NCBI GenBank assembly: GCA_018697195.1
Contig: JAGMWU010000028.1
Location: 1,120,521-1,184,520 of the forward strand
Length of the DNA: 64,000 nt
DNA from: Certhia americana
Lineage: Eukaryota; Chordata; Aves; Passeriformes; Certhiidae
Direction: 5' to 3'
The translations under genes and the position numbers were made by a program. The notes under the pieces are model-generated. The model ran no database searches, was not told where the DNA came from, and saw only the letters and a list, made by a program, of their open reading frames with translations. This document shows, piece by piece, positions 9,474 through 20,884 of the stretch (its first letter is position 1; each line of letters begins with the position of its first letter).

Positions 9474-12400
9474 TCAGTTCCTTCTCATTGTTAAATATTT
9501 TTCGATGTAGTTGATGAAGATGTCAAACTCTCCCATGGCCTTGTAGATTCCGTTCTTGTTCATCTGCAGGGAGAGCCGGGGGTGTTTAGTGTGACTGTCC
9601 CAGATGTGTGATGTCCAATTCCTGGACAAATCCTCCTTCCATGGGCACCTCCCAATCCCCTTGTAGCTCCAGAACTCCCACCCCCTTCAACCATCACTCT
9701 GCAGTCCTCTGCTGCAAGAATTTGTGTGATGAAAGGCTTTTTTTGGGTTCTGCTCTCCCCTCTTTGCCATCTCTGCCCTGCCATGGTCTCCCAGCCCAGC
9801 CTGAGTGTGGCCTTACCTTGCTGAAGGTCTCCTTGATGTGCTTCATGCTCCTGCTCCTCTCCTCACAGGTGAAGAATTTGTGCTGCAAAGGGACACGAGC
9901 AGCAGCTTCAGCCCCAGGGGTTCCTCCCCAGTGGCTGTCCCCTCCTCCTGTCCCTTGTCACTGCTGTTCCTACCCTCCCCTTCCCCTGTGTGGCCACAGG
10001 GGCAGCGATTCCAGTGCCCTGATGGGAAGGAGCTCGGAGTGACCCCAGCCCTGTGTCCCTGCTGGGGACAGCAGCTCCCTTTGTGGGTCAGGGTTTGTCC
10101 CCTCTGACTCCAGTGATGGGCTCATGGCCACACCAGGTGTGATTTCAGCAGCTCCAGCATCCAGGTAAGGGCCAGATCTCCTCCTGCCCTCCCTTTGTCT
10201 CCTCAGCCAGGCTCTGGTTTGCAGGGCTGGCTGCACCAAGTGCTCCTGCAGCACCAGCCCAGAACTGATGTGAGCACAAACCCCATCCCTCAGCACCCTG
10301 TCCTCCTGGATCCTGCTCCTCCAGTCCATCCACCCATGTCTGAGCACCCTGCCCTTCTGCATCCCTGCTCCTCCAGTCCATCCACCCCATCCCTGAGCAC
10401 CCTGCCCTCCTGCATCCCTGCTCCTCCAGTCCATCCACCCCATCCCTGAGCACCCTGCCCTCCTGGATCCTTCTTCTCCCTCCATCCACCCCATCCCTGA
10501 GCACCCTGCCAGACTGGATCCTTCTTCTCCCTCCATCCACCCCATCCCTGAGCACCCTGCCAGACTGGATCCTTCTTCTCCCTCCATCCATCCCATCTCA
10601 GAGCTGCCCTGTTCCTGGGCATCCTCTGCCCACCCCAGCAGTGTCCCAGTGCTGCTGTCCCCACTCACACAGCGTCTCATCATGGCTCTCAGGCTCAGCA
10701 GGAGGTTGCCCAGCTCGCCCATGCCGTGCTGGTGCTGAGTGCTGGTCCTCATGGCACTGGGCAGCACCTCCTCCATGTAGAACCCCATCATCTCCGACAC
10801 CGACTGGCAGCCGAGGCTCCCCTGGGGGACAGGAGGGGGGAGCCTGGTTGGGGACAGCCACCAGCACTGGGTGTGGGCTTGTACAAACCAGAGCTGGGCC
10901 AGGAACCTCGTGCCAACCCCACCAGAGTGTCCCTTCAGGGTGGCACAGCCAGCCTGGTGTGACAGCAGCACGTGCCCCAGTTTCCAGCCTGCTTCCCTTC
11001 TTAGGAAACGCCTGCCCAAGGATGGGGAAGGAGGAGGAACTGGCAAGGGAATGAGATTCTTACCTTGAATTCCTCCAGCAGGTCAGGGCTGAGCAGTTGG
11101 GTGCTGAGGTCGTCATCTTTTGATTGCTGGGGAAGGACGGAATTGAAAAATGAGCTTTTTCAGGCAGGAATCAACTCTTTCCATTTACCCTAATAAACGT
11201 TCCCTCCCTTGGGTGCATTTAGGGTCTCCCTGCAGCGACGACACCCAGTGTGAGCAGAGCCCAGTGACACCAGGCAGAGGAGTCACTGTGGCCTTGCAGC
11301 ACAAGGACTGTCAGCTCAGGCCAGCAAGAAAATGAAATCACAACCTTTGGTGCCATTGAAATCGTGAACGTGGAACACCAGGGGCTGAGCTGGGGCTGCT
11401 GGCTCTCCTCAGCTGCAGACACCAAGGCTCTCCAGAGAGGTCTCACAGCCCTGGCAGCCCTGGGAGCCCCCCAAATCTCTCTGCCAGGGCAGGAAGGTTC
11501 AATCCCCCTGCTTTGGTCACCCCTGTGCTCCTCCAGCTGATGGGGAAAAGGAGGGGTTTGTTCTCCTGGTGCCTCCTTTGCACCAGCTGCAGTGGGGTGG
11601 GCTGGCACCATCCAAGTTATTAAAAGCTTAAAAGCTGCCCTGAGAGGTTAAAAATATTCCCTCCCAATATTATCTGTGAGATTGACAGCCTGCTCTGCAT
11701 CTACAATCTTGGCTGTGTTCGTTCGATGACAAATACAAACCGTGACATTAGTTTGAGATTTAATCTGGAGAATTCTCTTGTTTCACTGTTAAAACACATT
11801 GATGTGGACTAAAGCAGTCCCAGGGCTGTGACCAAGCCCCTCTGCCAGTGCTGATGCCATGGCAGATGCTCGGAGTGCATCCTGTGCAGTTTGCTCAGCT
11901 CCTGTGATGCAGAGCAGGGACCTTGCACAGCGCAGCTGTTGAGTGACTGCTCTGCCCCTCCACTCATAAAACACCCTGTGCAGGTTTTGTGGTTCTTTCA
12001 AAGCAAAAAAATCTGCAGCAAAAGATTCCCCTTTTCACCTGGCACTGGCTTCAGCAGGGCTGGACTTTGTTGCTCTAAAGAAAAAAAAAACCACTATTTC
12101 CCTCTGTTAATTCAGTGACTAACTTGGTTTGCAACGTTTCAGGGGAAGCCTGGCTAGAAAAGTTTGCAGAGGTTCATTTTGAAATCTCGAGTTCATTGTC
12201 ATAAATACGAGGAAGAAAAAGCCTGGCAGATTTTCTCTCAGTGAGCAGCAAAACCGAGCTGCTCTGGCTCACCCCGTCAGGCAACTCAGCCAAATCATTT
12301 CTGCTGGGAGGAGGAAGCTCTTCCCCCCTCCTCCAGATCCCAGAACTCTGCAAGAAAGTCAAAAGGAGAAGACAAAAATAATGATACTTACAAAATAATC

Positions 12401-12559
12401 CTTGATTTCCTCAAACTTGACCCTCAGCTCTCTGAGCTTGACAGGCAGGAGCTGGGGGAAGTGAGGGCAGGAGGGTTGGGCACGGATGGGCACGGTGCCC
12501 AGCAGCAGCAGCAGCAGCAGCAGGGTGGGCACGGCTGTGCCCCTGGAACAGGTCCTCAT
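9474..12559 (-). CDS. IL10: Interleukin-10 (five coding exons, 179 aa)
   Basis: IL-10 is a secreted, homodimeric, anti-inflammatory class II cytokine acting through IL10R1/IL10R2 and STAT3. Coding exons on the minus strand are 12559-12392, 11126-11064, 10821-10669, 9882-9817 and 9563-9474, all phase 0 with GT/AG boundaries, totalling 540 nt including TGA. Exon 1 encodes the signal peptide with a run of eight leucines from (CTG)8, then the mature start around QPSCPHF and the strongly conserved [15 protein letters not shown] helix A. Exon 3 carries LGCQSVSEM and ends in MRRC; exon 4 carries FFTCEERS; these supply the four cysteines of the two family disulfides. Exon 5 encodes [20 protein letters not shown], the family signature helix F. 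The length matches avian IL-10. It converges on MAPKAPK2 and diverges from IL19, as in mammals. Intron 3 contains a 51-bp minisatellite. Confidence 0.97.
10270..10605 (+). repeat. About 51-bp minisatellite in IL10 intron 3
   Basis: Six to seven units made of the modules CATCCACCCCATCCCTGAGC, ACCCTGCC and TGGATCCTTCTTCTCCCTC alternate with TGCTCCTCCAGT variants. It lies wholly between IL10 exons 4 and 3, so it does not interrupt coding sequence. The same modules recur at 16888-17033. The minus-strand open frames over it are repeat artefacts. Confidence 0.9.
12500..12523 (-). repeat. IL10: Coding (CTG)8 microsatellite in the IL10 signal peptide
   Basis: Eight perfect CAG units on the plus strand encode eight consecutive leucines of the IL-10 signal peptide hydrophobic core. 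Slippage would change the core length by one residue per unit. Confidence 0.95.
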
Positions 12560-12658
12560 GCTGTGGGGAAAAGCTGCTCCCCTCTGCTGCAGCTCTTGGC
12601 TGAATCCCACGGGAGGGTCCAAAGCAGATCTGCAGCTTTCACCTTGATGGAGCCCCTA

Positions 12659-12665
12659 ATTTATA
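12659..12665 (-). promoter_or_regulatory. IL10: TATA box of IL10
   Basis: On the minus strand TATAAAT lies 100 bases before the IL10 ATG at 12559, leaving room for a 5'UTR of about 70 bases. IL10 has a TATA-containing promoter in mammals. No other TATA-like site is as well placed. Confidence 0.65.
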
Positions 12666-12669
12666 CTCT

Positions 12670-14554
12670 CAAAACATCACTCCGTTTCCTCTCCCCATTT
12701 CCTGACGAGCAATATTGGGGTTTTAAGTCATTCATTAAGCCCAAATGTCACTTGGGTTCCCGTCAACTTGGGTTTCCTGTGACCCCCCTCCTCTCCTCAC
12801 ACCCCATCAATTTTTTTGTGCTTAGACTCTGCATATTTTTTTACATTGCTTGTTTCTTGTAAATTTAGCTGTGGCTGAGGAGGAAAGCTGCAGAGACACA
12901 CAAAGAAGCAAAGATGCTGCGTGAGGTTACTTTATTCTAACAGTTCCATTTTTTATTTTTGATGAATGTTGTATGGTTAGGGGAAAAAAAACCAAACAGT
13001 GTTGCTACTTTTAAATCTCAGTATCAAACCTGCAGAGAGCATCACTCAGCAGAATTGCTTTTCATGAACTGTACAAATTCCCTGTCTCTTCCTTTGACAT
13101 TCGAATCTGCGAACACACATCAACGTCTGAAATCTTCATTTTTAATTCATTTGTTGGGGATTTTTTTCTTTTTCAATTAACGCACGAGTCAGCTGAAGCC
13201 AACGTGAATTTTCACACTGAGCTCAGCAAGCTCAGTTTGTGCTCCCAAATATCAGCTGGATGCCAACGGGATCAGAGGATCCCAGTGGAGGATTCCAGCC
13301 CTGCTCTGATCCCTTGTGGATTCTGCAGGGCAGGATCAGGATTTGTGCCACATCTTTGATGCCTGGTGTCGAAATGCATGAGCAGGTCATAAAAATTCAT
13401 TTCCCATTCCTTTTAAAACTTATTTCGTTTCCTAGAAATGGACAGCAGCCCCATCCAAGCAGCAGTGTGTCCTGTCTTTGCTGGGACTTATTGTCCCAGC
13501 TGTGATAAAAGTGTCCCTTTTGGAGCTGCAGAGAATTCCTGTGACGTCTCCCCATTTTCCGCTTCCCTCTCTTTTCTCCTCTCTTTCTATATCTACTTTA
13601 GCCCACACCCCCTGCTTCCTTGGGATAAAGATTTCACTTATTTATTTGGGAATTTGGCATCCAAGAAAGTGAGAGGGGAGATAAATTTGGCTTTTCTGAA
13701 ATCAGGGGGTTTTCTTTGAAATCCCTCATGTTATTTTTAGAGCCTTCCTCCATTAGGGAACAAATCCCTTAAATTCTCATCTCCCTCATCGTACTGATCT
13801 TCTTCCAAGTTGAATTTGTGAAGCTCTGAGAGAGAATTTATTGCTGGAAAAAAAAGAAAAAAAGCTGGAAAAATGCAAAATATTGTTTGTTCCTGCACAC
13901 CGAGAGTTTTTCACTTTATTTTTAGGAGCAGGAAGGGAGAAATGGTTGGCATTGCACATGTGCAAGAGTAAAGGGGATGAAGCACCAGCAACTGGAGAGT
14001 CTGAGGCAGGGGAAGTGTGGGATTTTGTGAGTTCTTTTCCTTTTTTCTGTTGGTGTTGCCTCTTCCAGAGGCCATGGGGAAGCTGCTCCTGGGGAATCAC
14101 TGCAGGGACAACACTGCAGCTGAATCATGGCCTGGGTCATGGGTTTGGTGGTCCCTTTTTGTTCCCCTGCTCTAACCCAGCCTTGGGGTTTTTCCCCTTG
14201 GCTGTCAGCAGAATCCATCTGGAAGAAGAAGAGCAAAAAGCAAAATTAATCCTAAACTCAATTCCCACAGGCAGAATCCCTGGCATCCCACACAGGTGCA
14301 GGATTTTTCCTTCTTTTGCATTCATTTGAACCTGCCAGGGGCCAATAAATTTATTGGGGTCAATAAATCTCCAGTGCCAAGACCTGGATGGCTGCTGAGG
14401 CTTTGTCAGGGTGTGGAAACTGATGTGTGAGGCTGGTCTGTGTAACCCTGGATCCTCAAATCCTGGAGTTAATCAGATATTTCTGCAGGGAAGGATGCAG
14501 CCCCAGGAGCTGCTGTTTTTATGGGATACATGGCAGACGGGCTTGGAACAGAGC
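12670..14554. other. IL10 upstream region and intergenic sequence
   Basis: The first several hundred bases are the presumed IL10 promoter and enhancer region. I do not recognise further exons. No tandem repeat of note is present until the CR1 at 14.55 kb. Confidence 0.4.
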
Positions 14555-14925
14555 AAAACAGAATCCTCAGGTTGGAAGAGATCTTTAAATCCTTGAGTCC
14601 AACCCAGCCCTAACACCTCACCTAAACCCTGCCACATCCAGTTTGTTTCTAAACACATCAGGGATGGTGACTCCACCACCTCCCCTCTCCAGGTGAGGTT
14701 TCCTCAGGTGAGTTTCTTTGCAGACGACTGAAAAGTGTCAAAGTTTTGAAAAACTAAAAGTAGATTCAGGGTGCAAAAAACCCCACCCTGAATCTATAAT
14801 CCATTGGCCCAATTGGGCAGAACGTTCCAGCATTTTATCACTCTCAGTAAAGAACTTTTTCCTGACATCCAACCTGTGCAGCAGCAGGAGCTGGAGCAGC
14901 CCCACGGTTTTGGGAGAGGAATGAT
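14555..14925 (-). mobile_element. CR1-type LINE fragment (antisense), interrupted
   Basis: The sequence reads as antisense CR1: GGTTGGAAGAGATCTTTAAA, then CCAACCCAGCCCTAACACC, CATCAGGGATGGTGACTCCA, and after an interruption CAGCATTTTATCACTCTCAG and AACTTTTTCCTGACATCCAA. A non-CR1 segment at about 14688-14815 splits it. Confidence 0.8.
14699..14810 (+). repeat. Short interspersed element, copy 1 (nested in CR1)
   Basis: It shares TTTCCTCAGGTGAGTTTCTT plus TGCAGAC at one end and CCCTGAAT(C/T)TATAATCCATTG at the other with 18813-18895. It interrupts the CR1 fragment, so it inserted after that CR1. The class is unknown. Confidence 0.6.
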
Positions 14926-14936
14926 GGATTTGTAAG

Positions 14937-15647
14937 TTTGCTGAGAAATTAAATTGGATATTGAAAGCTGAAAGAAGCAAGGGGGAAGCCCCGTAAATTC
15001 CATAAGTGTTAAAAATTCAAAGGGAAGGGTTCTACATTAGAGGGGAATCTCAGGTATCAGGTGTTCTGGGAGGTCTGGACCTCTCAAGTACCTCAGACAG
15101 TGGGGAAAGAGAGAGGGAAATGTGGCCAGGAAACTGGGATACAAGGGAGGGAAATTAGGATAGAAAAAAAGGAAATTGGAAAAAAATGGGAAGGAAATTG
15201 GGATNNNNNNNNNNGAAATTGGAAAAAAATGGGAAGGAAATTGGGATAAAAGGGAGGGAAATTGGGATAAAAGGGAGGGAAATTGGGATAGAAAAAAAGG
15301 AAACTGGGACAAAAGGGAGGGAAATTGGGACAAACGGGAGGGAAATTTATATTAAAAAAGGAAATTGGAATAAAAGAGAAGGAAACTGGGACAAAAGGGA
15401 GGGAAATTGGGATAAAATGGAGGGAAACTGGGATAAAAGGGAGGGAAACTAGAATAAAAGGGAGGGAAATTGGGATAAAAGGGAGGGAAATTGGGATAAA
15501 AGGAGGCTGCAGCCTTCAAAAATTCGGGAGACCCCAAGGGAATGCCCCATTCTTTGAATCTCCTTTTTTTCCAACAAAATCAAAGGAGTCCTCTGTCTCC
15601 TTTTTGGACATAAACCTCTGGTGTTTGTGAATTAATTTCCCTGACAC
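14937..15647 (+). mobile_element. Unclassified interspersed repeat, copy 1, with expanded internal VNTR
   Basis: Both ends match 37704-38093: the left end begins TTTGCTGAGAAATTAAATTG and the right end contains CTCTGTCTCCTTTTTGGACA followed by TAAACC. Between them this copy has about 17 units of a 20-23 bp module (GGGAAATTGGGATAAAAGGG), where the other copy has about three. Ten Ns at 15205-15214 mark an assembly gap inside the array. It resembles part of an LTR element, but no coding remnant is visible. Confidence 0.75.
15135..15500 (+). repeat. 20-23 bp purine-rich VNTR with assembly gap
   Basis: Tandem GGAAATTGGGATAAAAGGGA units with variants AAACTGGGACAAAAGG and AAATTGGAAAAAAATGGG. The strand is nearly all purine. 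The gap of ten Ns lies inside it, so the copy number is unreliable. Confidence 0.9.
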
Positions 15648-15811
15648 CCCTGCCCAGGAGCTGAGCCTTCATTTCCAAACCTCTCTCATTTGGAGCCACC
15701 CTGGCTCTCCACGAAGTCACCTCTGCCATCCCCAGTGTGCCCGGCTGCTCTGGCTGGTGCCCAATTCCTGCTGTGGGAGCTGGGGTTGTGTTTTTTTGGG
15801 GAGCCGGCAGC

Positions 15812-16475
15812 TGTCGGAGTCTGGAATTATCAGAAATATTTCTTTGCATGTTTAAGAGATTTTAAGATGTCTGACAAACTGTGTTTGTAACCTTTGTTCA
15901 TGGAAAAAAAGGGCTTTTAGGCTCTGGGATGATGCAGAGTTTTCAAGAGTGTGTATTAGATTGTAGAATGGTGTGTGGTTTTATCACAGGGAGAGAATTT
16001 TAGATTTATGGGACTTTTAGGATGGTCAGCAGGTGAAGATAAGATGGAGAAGTTCACTTGGCTTTTGGGCTTCCTCCTTTTTCCTCATCTGCTCCATGTT
16101 CTGCTGTGAGGTGGCACATTTGGCTTAGAATAGAGTCTAATTTTCTAACATAGATAATAGTTATTGGAAAAGTATTATAAATACTGATTATGTGGATTGT
16201 AGTATAAATATCCAAACCCTGTGAGGGTGGGTTTTTTGGGGGGAGAGTGCCTGAATGTGTCCTGCTGCACAGATCTCTGCAGGGCAGGAGAAGAATGTAA
16301 TGATAAGAAATAATAAACTATGAAGAAAACATCAGAAGAGACAGCTCACAGCCTTTCCTTTTCAAGATCTCTGGGCTGGGGAAAACACAACTGTACATTC
16401 TCGGGGTCACAGGAAAACAGCGGGCAACAGAGACACGCAAAAATATTTTATTTTTTTTAATAAACCAAAGAGGCA
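15812..16475 (+). mobile_element. Solo LTR, copy B, with 5-bp target-site duplication
   Basis: A 664-bp element begins TGTCGGAGTCTGG and ends GAGGCA. It is flanked by GCAGC at 15807-15811 and again at 16476-16480, a target-site duplication of the size expected for retroviral-type integration. A TATA box (TATAAATA, 16203-16210) is followed about 105 bases later by AATAAA (16312-16317), giving a U3/R/U5 arrangement. No internal retroviral sequence remains beside it, so it is a solo LTR left by recombination. It is the same family as the antisense copy at 24-667. Confidence 0.85.
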
Positions 16476-16887
16476 GCAGCGTCAGGGAGCTGTGCCCGTT
16501 CCGCAGAGGAAACTCTGGCGTGCGCAGCGCCATCCTGGGCTGTGTTTACCTGCGTTTCCTCTGCCTCCTCACACATCTTGACGGGGCACGTTTTGCTGTG
16601 ACTCAGCCGTGCTGTGGAAAGGCGGTGGTTGCTCTACGACACCCGAGGTTTGTGAATGAAGAGAGCATCTTCTTCCTAAAGAGTGTCCAGGGGTTGTGGG
16701 TGTAGCGCTGAGCCCTTTAGCTCTCGTCTTTGCCGAGGAGATGGCTTCAAGGAAGGAGCTGCTCAAAAAGTGTTTGGTGTGATTTTTACCCCACCTCCCA
16801 CAAACTTCTGACAGCCAGAAGCAGCGGGGCAGCAAACGCTGCTTCTGCACTGAAACAGAAGCCAAAGGCTTTCTCCTAACATCCCAC

Positions 16888-17033
16888 AATTCTGCTCCTC
16901 CAGCCCATCCACCCCATCTCTGAGCACCCTGTCCACCTGGATCCTTCTTCTCCCTCCATCCACCCCATCCCTGAGCACACCGCCAGCCTGGATCCTTCTC
17001 CTCCAGCCCATCCACCCCATCCCTCAGCAGAGG
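16888..17033 (+). repeat. Second copy of the 51-bp minisatellite modules
   Basis: About three units carry the modules also found in IL10 intron 3 at 10270-10605 (CATCCACCCCATCCCTGAGC, CTGGATCCTTCTTCTCCCTC). They are 6.5 kb apart and in the same orientation. Confidence 0.85.
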
Positions 17034-17230
17034 GTGAGGAGAGGCTTGTCCTGGGCAGGGTTTGGGGTTGGATGTCCTCATGGTCCCATCATTGGAGCAG
17101 GGTGGCACCTCACCCTGAGAATTGAAGGGGCTTTTCTTATCTTGGCAAGGTTTGATGTGACAATTTTTTTTTTTTTTTTTTTTCCTTCTTGGTCCTTGCA
17201 TTGCTTTTGGACAGAAGGATGTTGTGTAGT

Positions 17231-17646
17231 ACCATTCCTGGAGAGATTTCACCTTCCCTGGAGGGATTTCATCTTCCCTGGAGGGGTTTCACCTTCCCTG
17301 GAGAGGTTTCACCATCCCTGGAGGGATTTCACTGTCCCTGAAGGGGTTTCGCCATTCCTGGAGGGGTTTCACCTTCCCTGAAGGGGTTTCACCTTCCCTG
17401 GAGGGATTTCACTGTCCCTGAAGGGGTTTCACCATCCCTGGAGGGGTTTCACCATCCCTGGAGGGGTTTTACCTTCCCTGGAGGGATTTCACTGTCCCTG
17501 GAGGGGTTTCACCATTCCTGGAGGGGTTTCACCTTCCCTGAAGGGGTTTCACCATCCCTGGGGGGATTTCACCATCCCTGGGGGAATTTCTCTGTCCCTG
17601 AAGGGGTTTCACCATTCCTGGAGGGGTTTCACCATCCCTGGAGGTG
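17231..17646 (+). repeat. 20-bp minisatellite abutting a CR1 tail
   Basis: About 20 copies of CCCTGGAGGGGTTTCACCTT and variants, preceded by a T22 run at about 17166. The last unit runs directly into CR1 sequence that itself contains CCATCCCTGGAGGTGTCC, so the array appears to have grown from the CR1. Confidence 0.92.
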
Positions 17647-17765
17647 TCCAAGGAATGCCTGGAGTTGGCACTCAGTGCTCTGGTCTGGTGACAGGGTGGG
17701 GATCACTCCCAAGTTGGACTCAATGATCTCAGAGGTCTTTTCCAGCCTCAGTAATTTTCTGCACT
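17632..17765 (+). mobile_element. CR1-type LINE 3' tail (sense)
   Basis: The order CCTGGAGGTGTCCAAGGAAT, TTGGCACTCAGTGCTCTGGT, AGTTGGACTCAATGATCTCA and GAGGTCTTTTCCAGCCTCAG is that of a CR1 3' end. Confidence 0.85.
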
Positions 17766-20700
17766 CTCTATTCTAGACATAACTTGGAGGATCCCCTCAA
17801 TTTCCAGACTGTCACAGTGGTGGTGCTTTGTCTTTGCTTTTCAGAAATTCCCCATTTCTCATCCCTCCAGATCTGGATGACCTGCTGCTGGTGACGCTCG
17901 TGGGGAAGCAGGGACTTGGTGGCCTTTCCTTCACCCTGTGTTTGAAGCCATGGCTTTGCCCTCTCAGCAGCCCAGTGCTGATGACTAACAATTCCTGGTG
18001 AAGCACCAAATGCTCTGCTTTGTGTTTTTTTTTTTTTTTTTCAAGAATTTTTCCTGCTGGCGAGGCGTGACGTTGGATATTTCACATGTGGAAACATGGT
18101 CAGAACTCGTGGCATGACTCACGTCAACCTCAACAGGTAAATCCCAAATTACTCTTTGGAAATTTGACCAATGTCACTGGTTTATCTTGTCCAGAAATGG
18201 GTTATTAATCATGAATTGGTGTCCTTGGGACTTTGATGTGACTGCTAATGTGACACAGAGACAGTGCTACAGAAGAAGTTCTTAGAAGGTGAAGAATTTC
18301 CACGTGATTAAGCTGGAAGTGTCTGGAATTGCCACATGAAAGAATCAAGTGATGGAAACTTTCTCCCCTCTGTAGATTCAATTTTGGTGATGAACTTAAC
18401 TGAGAAATAACTTAACTGAGGAATATTTGCACTTTTTACTGCACATGTAAACCTCCCAATATTTGCAGTTCTGTCGCAGCCTAAGGCAGAGATTGGACAA
18501 CATCCAAATTTAATATCCCCCCTGGAATTCCGGGGTGCCCTCTGCCAACCTGGAAGAGCCAGCTGTGCTTTATTCCCTATTTTCCATATCTTTTGCCACT
18601 TTAAGCCCTTCTCTGATGGCTGTGAGGAGTTGTGGATGAGGTCAGTGATGCTGCCATCATCCACTCCACAAAGCAAACAGAGCTGTTGTTATATCTTCAT
18701 TTCTTCTATTCTGCCCTGAAATCAGCTGCTGACAGGAATTTTGTGATGCTCACAGCACTGTCCTTAGAGAAACTAAGGAGTCTCAGGAGTGGGGTCTGCA
18801 CTCCAAGAGAGCTTTCCTCAGGTGAGTTTCTTTGCAGACAAATAAAAAGTGTAAAAATATGCAAAAAATCCCCCCTGAATTTATAATCCATTGCCCCAAA
18901 TATAATTTGCACTGCCTCATTTTTATTTTTTTTTAATTTGAGCCTTCCACAGAAGCAATTTTGAGCAGTTCCTGCCCTGAGCAGCTCATTGCTCAAGTGC
19001 TGCTTTGAGGAGTTTCTTTTTTCAAGTTCTGGCATGACTTGGGGGGTGAGGAGGGGGAGAATGTGTGGATCTCCTGGAGAATATTTGCTTTGTCATGATT
19101 TATTACCAAAACTCTCACCAATAACACAAACCCAGCCTATTTATAGTGCTGAGGGGTCATAAGACAGAAACTCCTTATCACGGTTTGAGAAATTTTGAGA
19201 AATCAGATGAGGCCAGGCCTCTCTGTGTGACCCTGGGGTGAATTTCAGAGCCAGTTTCACTCACTTTCCCCAGCAGCAGCAGGCCCTGCAGCCAGCCCTG
19301 GCCTGGCAACTCCCCCCGTGGGTTTTTCGGTGATTTTTGTGCGGCGTTCATGCAGAAGATTTGGAAATCCTGGGTTTTCTTTGCTGAGGAGGGGGATGCT
19401 GGCTCATCCTCGGAGCTCAAGGGATGCTGCAGCAGCCCTGGTGCTGCCAGGGGATTTCCCACAGGCTCCCACTTTTTCTGCTCCAAAAGCTTTGCTGTGG
19501 TTTTTTTTGATTAAAAAATGATCCACCAGATGAACTTTTCAGAGATTTCAGAGGCTTTTAAAAATGTTCAGATCCTCCTTCTGTTTTCTTTTTTTTTTTT
19601 AAACAGGAGGAACAGGTGATCCTGACAGATTATCCTACTATGGAGACCCAAAGAAAATCATGCAGTAGATTGGTATGAGTTGGAAAAGACTATAAAGATC
19701 ATTTATTTCCATCTCTGGGGACAGAAGTTGAGTTATAAAAGCAATTTCAATTGTAATCTTGCTGCTCCCCATGGGGGCCCAGGTGTCAGCTCCTCTCCTG
19801 CTCAGAGCTGCTCTCCTCGAGCTTCTTCACCAATTTCCCTGGGATTTATCTTTCTGTGGAAGCCTGAGGAAGATTTGCTTCATTAACAGCATCAGACATT
19901 TATGTCTCTGTTTGGTTATTGCTCTCCTGTAGCTTTTGAGGGCTGTAACTAGGAAGTGGAAGATGAAGTTGAATGGTGGAAAACCCCTCTCACTGTTTAA
20001 AAATAAGAAGACACAAAAACATGTTTTGAAGCAAACTTCCTCTGTGGTGGGGAAAGGAGAGATGGGAACTCCATCCCTTCTCCTCAGCTGTGTCCAGCAA
20101 TGTCTGCTGAAAATACAAAGTCAAATGAAGAGCTAAAATCCTCACAGTGCCTCTGATTTATATTGTTGGCTAAAAGGGGTTGTGTAGGGAGGAAATGCTC
20201 TGCATTTTCCAGAGTCTCTGGTGTTCTCTGAGATCAGGGACAGAAGGCCAAGCTGGTGCTCCCCATGTGTGCCAGCATCAGGCAGAGCTGTCCAGGAGAA
20301 TTGGAGAAACTTCTGGAAAAACCAACCTTGTATCAGAACACGATTTCCCAGGAATTTACACCTAGAGGAAAGCAAAACAAATGCCAAATTTTCCTGGTTT
20401 TTCCCCTTCCCAGAGGACGCGTTATCAAATAAGGCAGGAATTGGTGGAGCCCTGTGGCTGTGAGGTGCCAGCTGTCCCCTCTTGTCCCTGAGTGCCCATC
20501 TCTGTGCCCTGGGGATCAGAGCTGGAGCAGAACTCACGTTCACGTGCATCCATCCCGAAACCAGCCTTGGCTCCTCGGGGTTGTGAAATTGAGAGGGGCA
20601 ATATTAACCCAAAACCGAAACCTGGCGCCGCGGGCCGGTTGCGTACGGAGCCAACAGCGAATTTACTGAAACACAGCTTTCAGTTTTGGTGAAAGCTGAA

Positions 20701-20880
20701 CCTGGCTGGCTATTGGATTGATTCATTTGCTCCCTGGATTGTTCAAAAAGCGGAGCTGATAGCAGCCAGCTTTCAGTTTCTCCTTCATTAGGCATCATTT
20801 ATTGCCTGCAGTGTCAGCAAGTTTCATCCTGGGGGCAAACCCAGGGGCTGTGGTGGGACTCTCAGATCCATTGGCTGCTC
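17766..20880. other. Intergenic, no gene recognised
   Basis: No exon is recognised. It contains the short repeat copy at 18813-18895 and a small antisense CR1-like remnant near 19660-19715 (GAGTTGGAAAAGACTATAAA). A CpG-bearing patch near 20600-20660 includes AAAACCGAAACC, a weak interferon-response-like motif that I would not call without data. Confidence 0.35.
18813..18895 (+). repeat. Short interspersed element, copy 2
   Basis: It matches the two ends of the segment at 14699-14810, with a shorter middle. See that entry for the shared motifs. Confidence 0.55.
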
Positions 20881-20884
20881 CAGC

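Noticed and set aside
9970..11046. 358-codon minus-strand frame across IL10 exons 3-4
   Set aside because: It reads through the IL10 intron 3 minisatellite and includes exon 3 only by continuity; the spliced IL10 model explains the locus.
20600..20660. Possible interferon-response element (AAAACCGAAACC) in a CpG-rich patch
   Set aside because: One degenerate match far from any start site; expected by chance.
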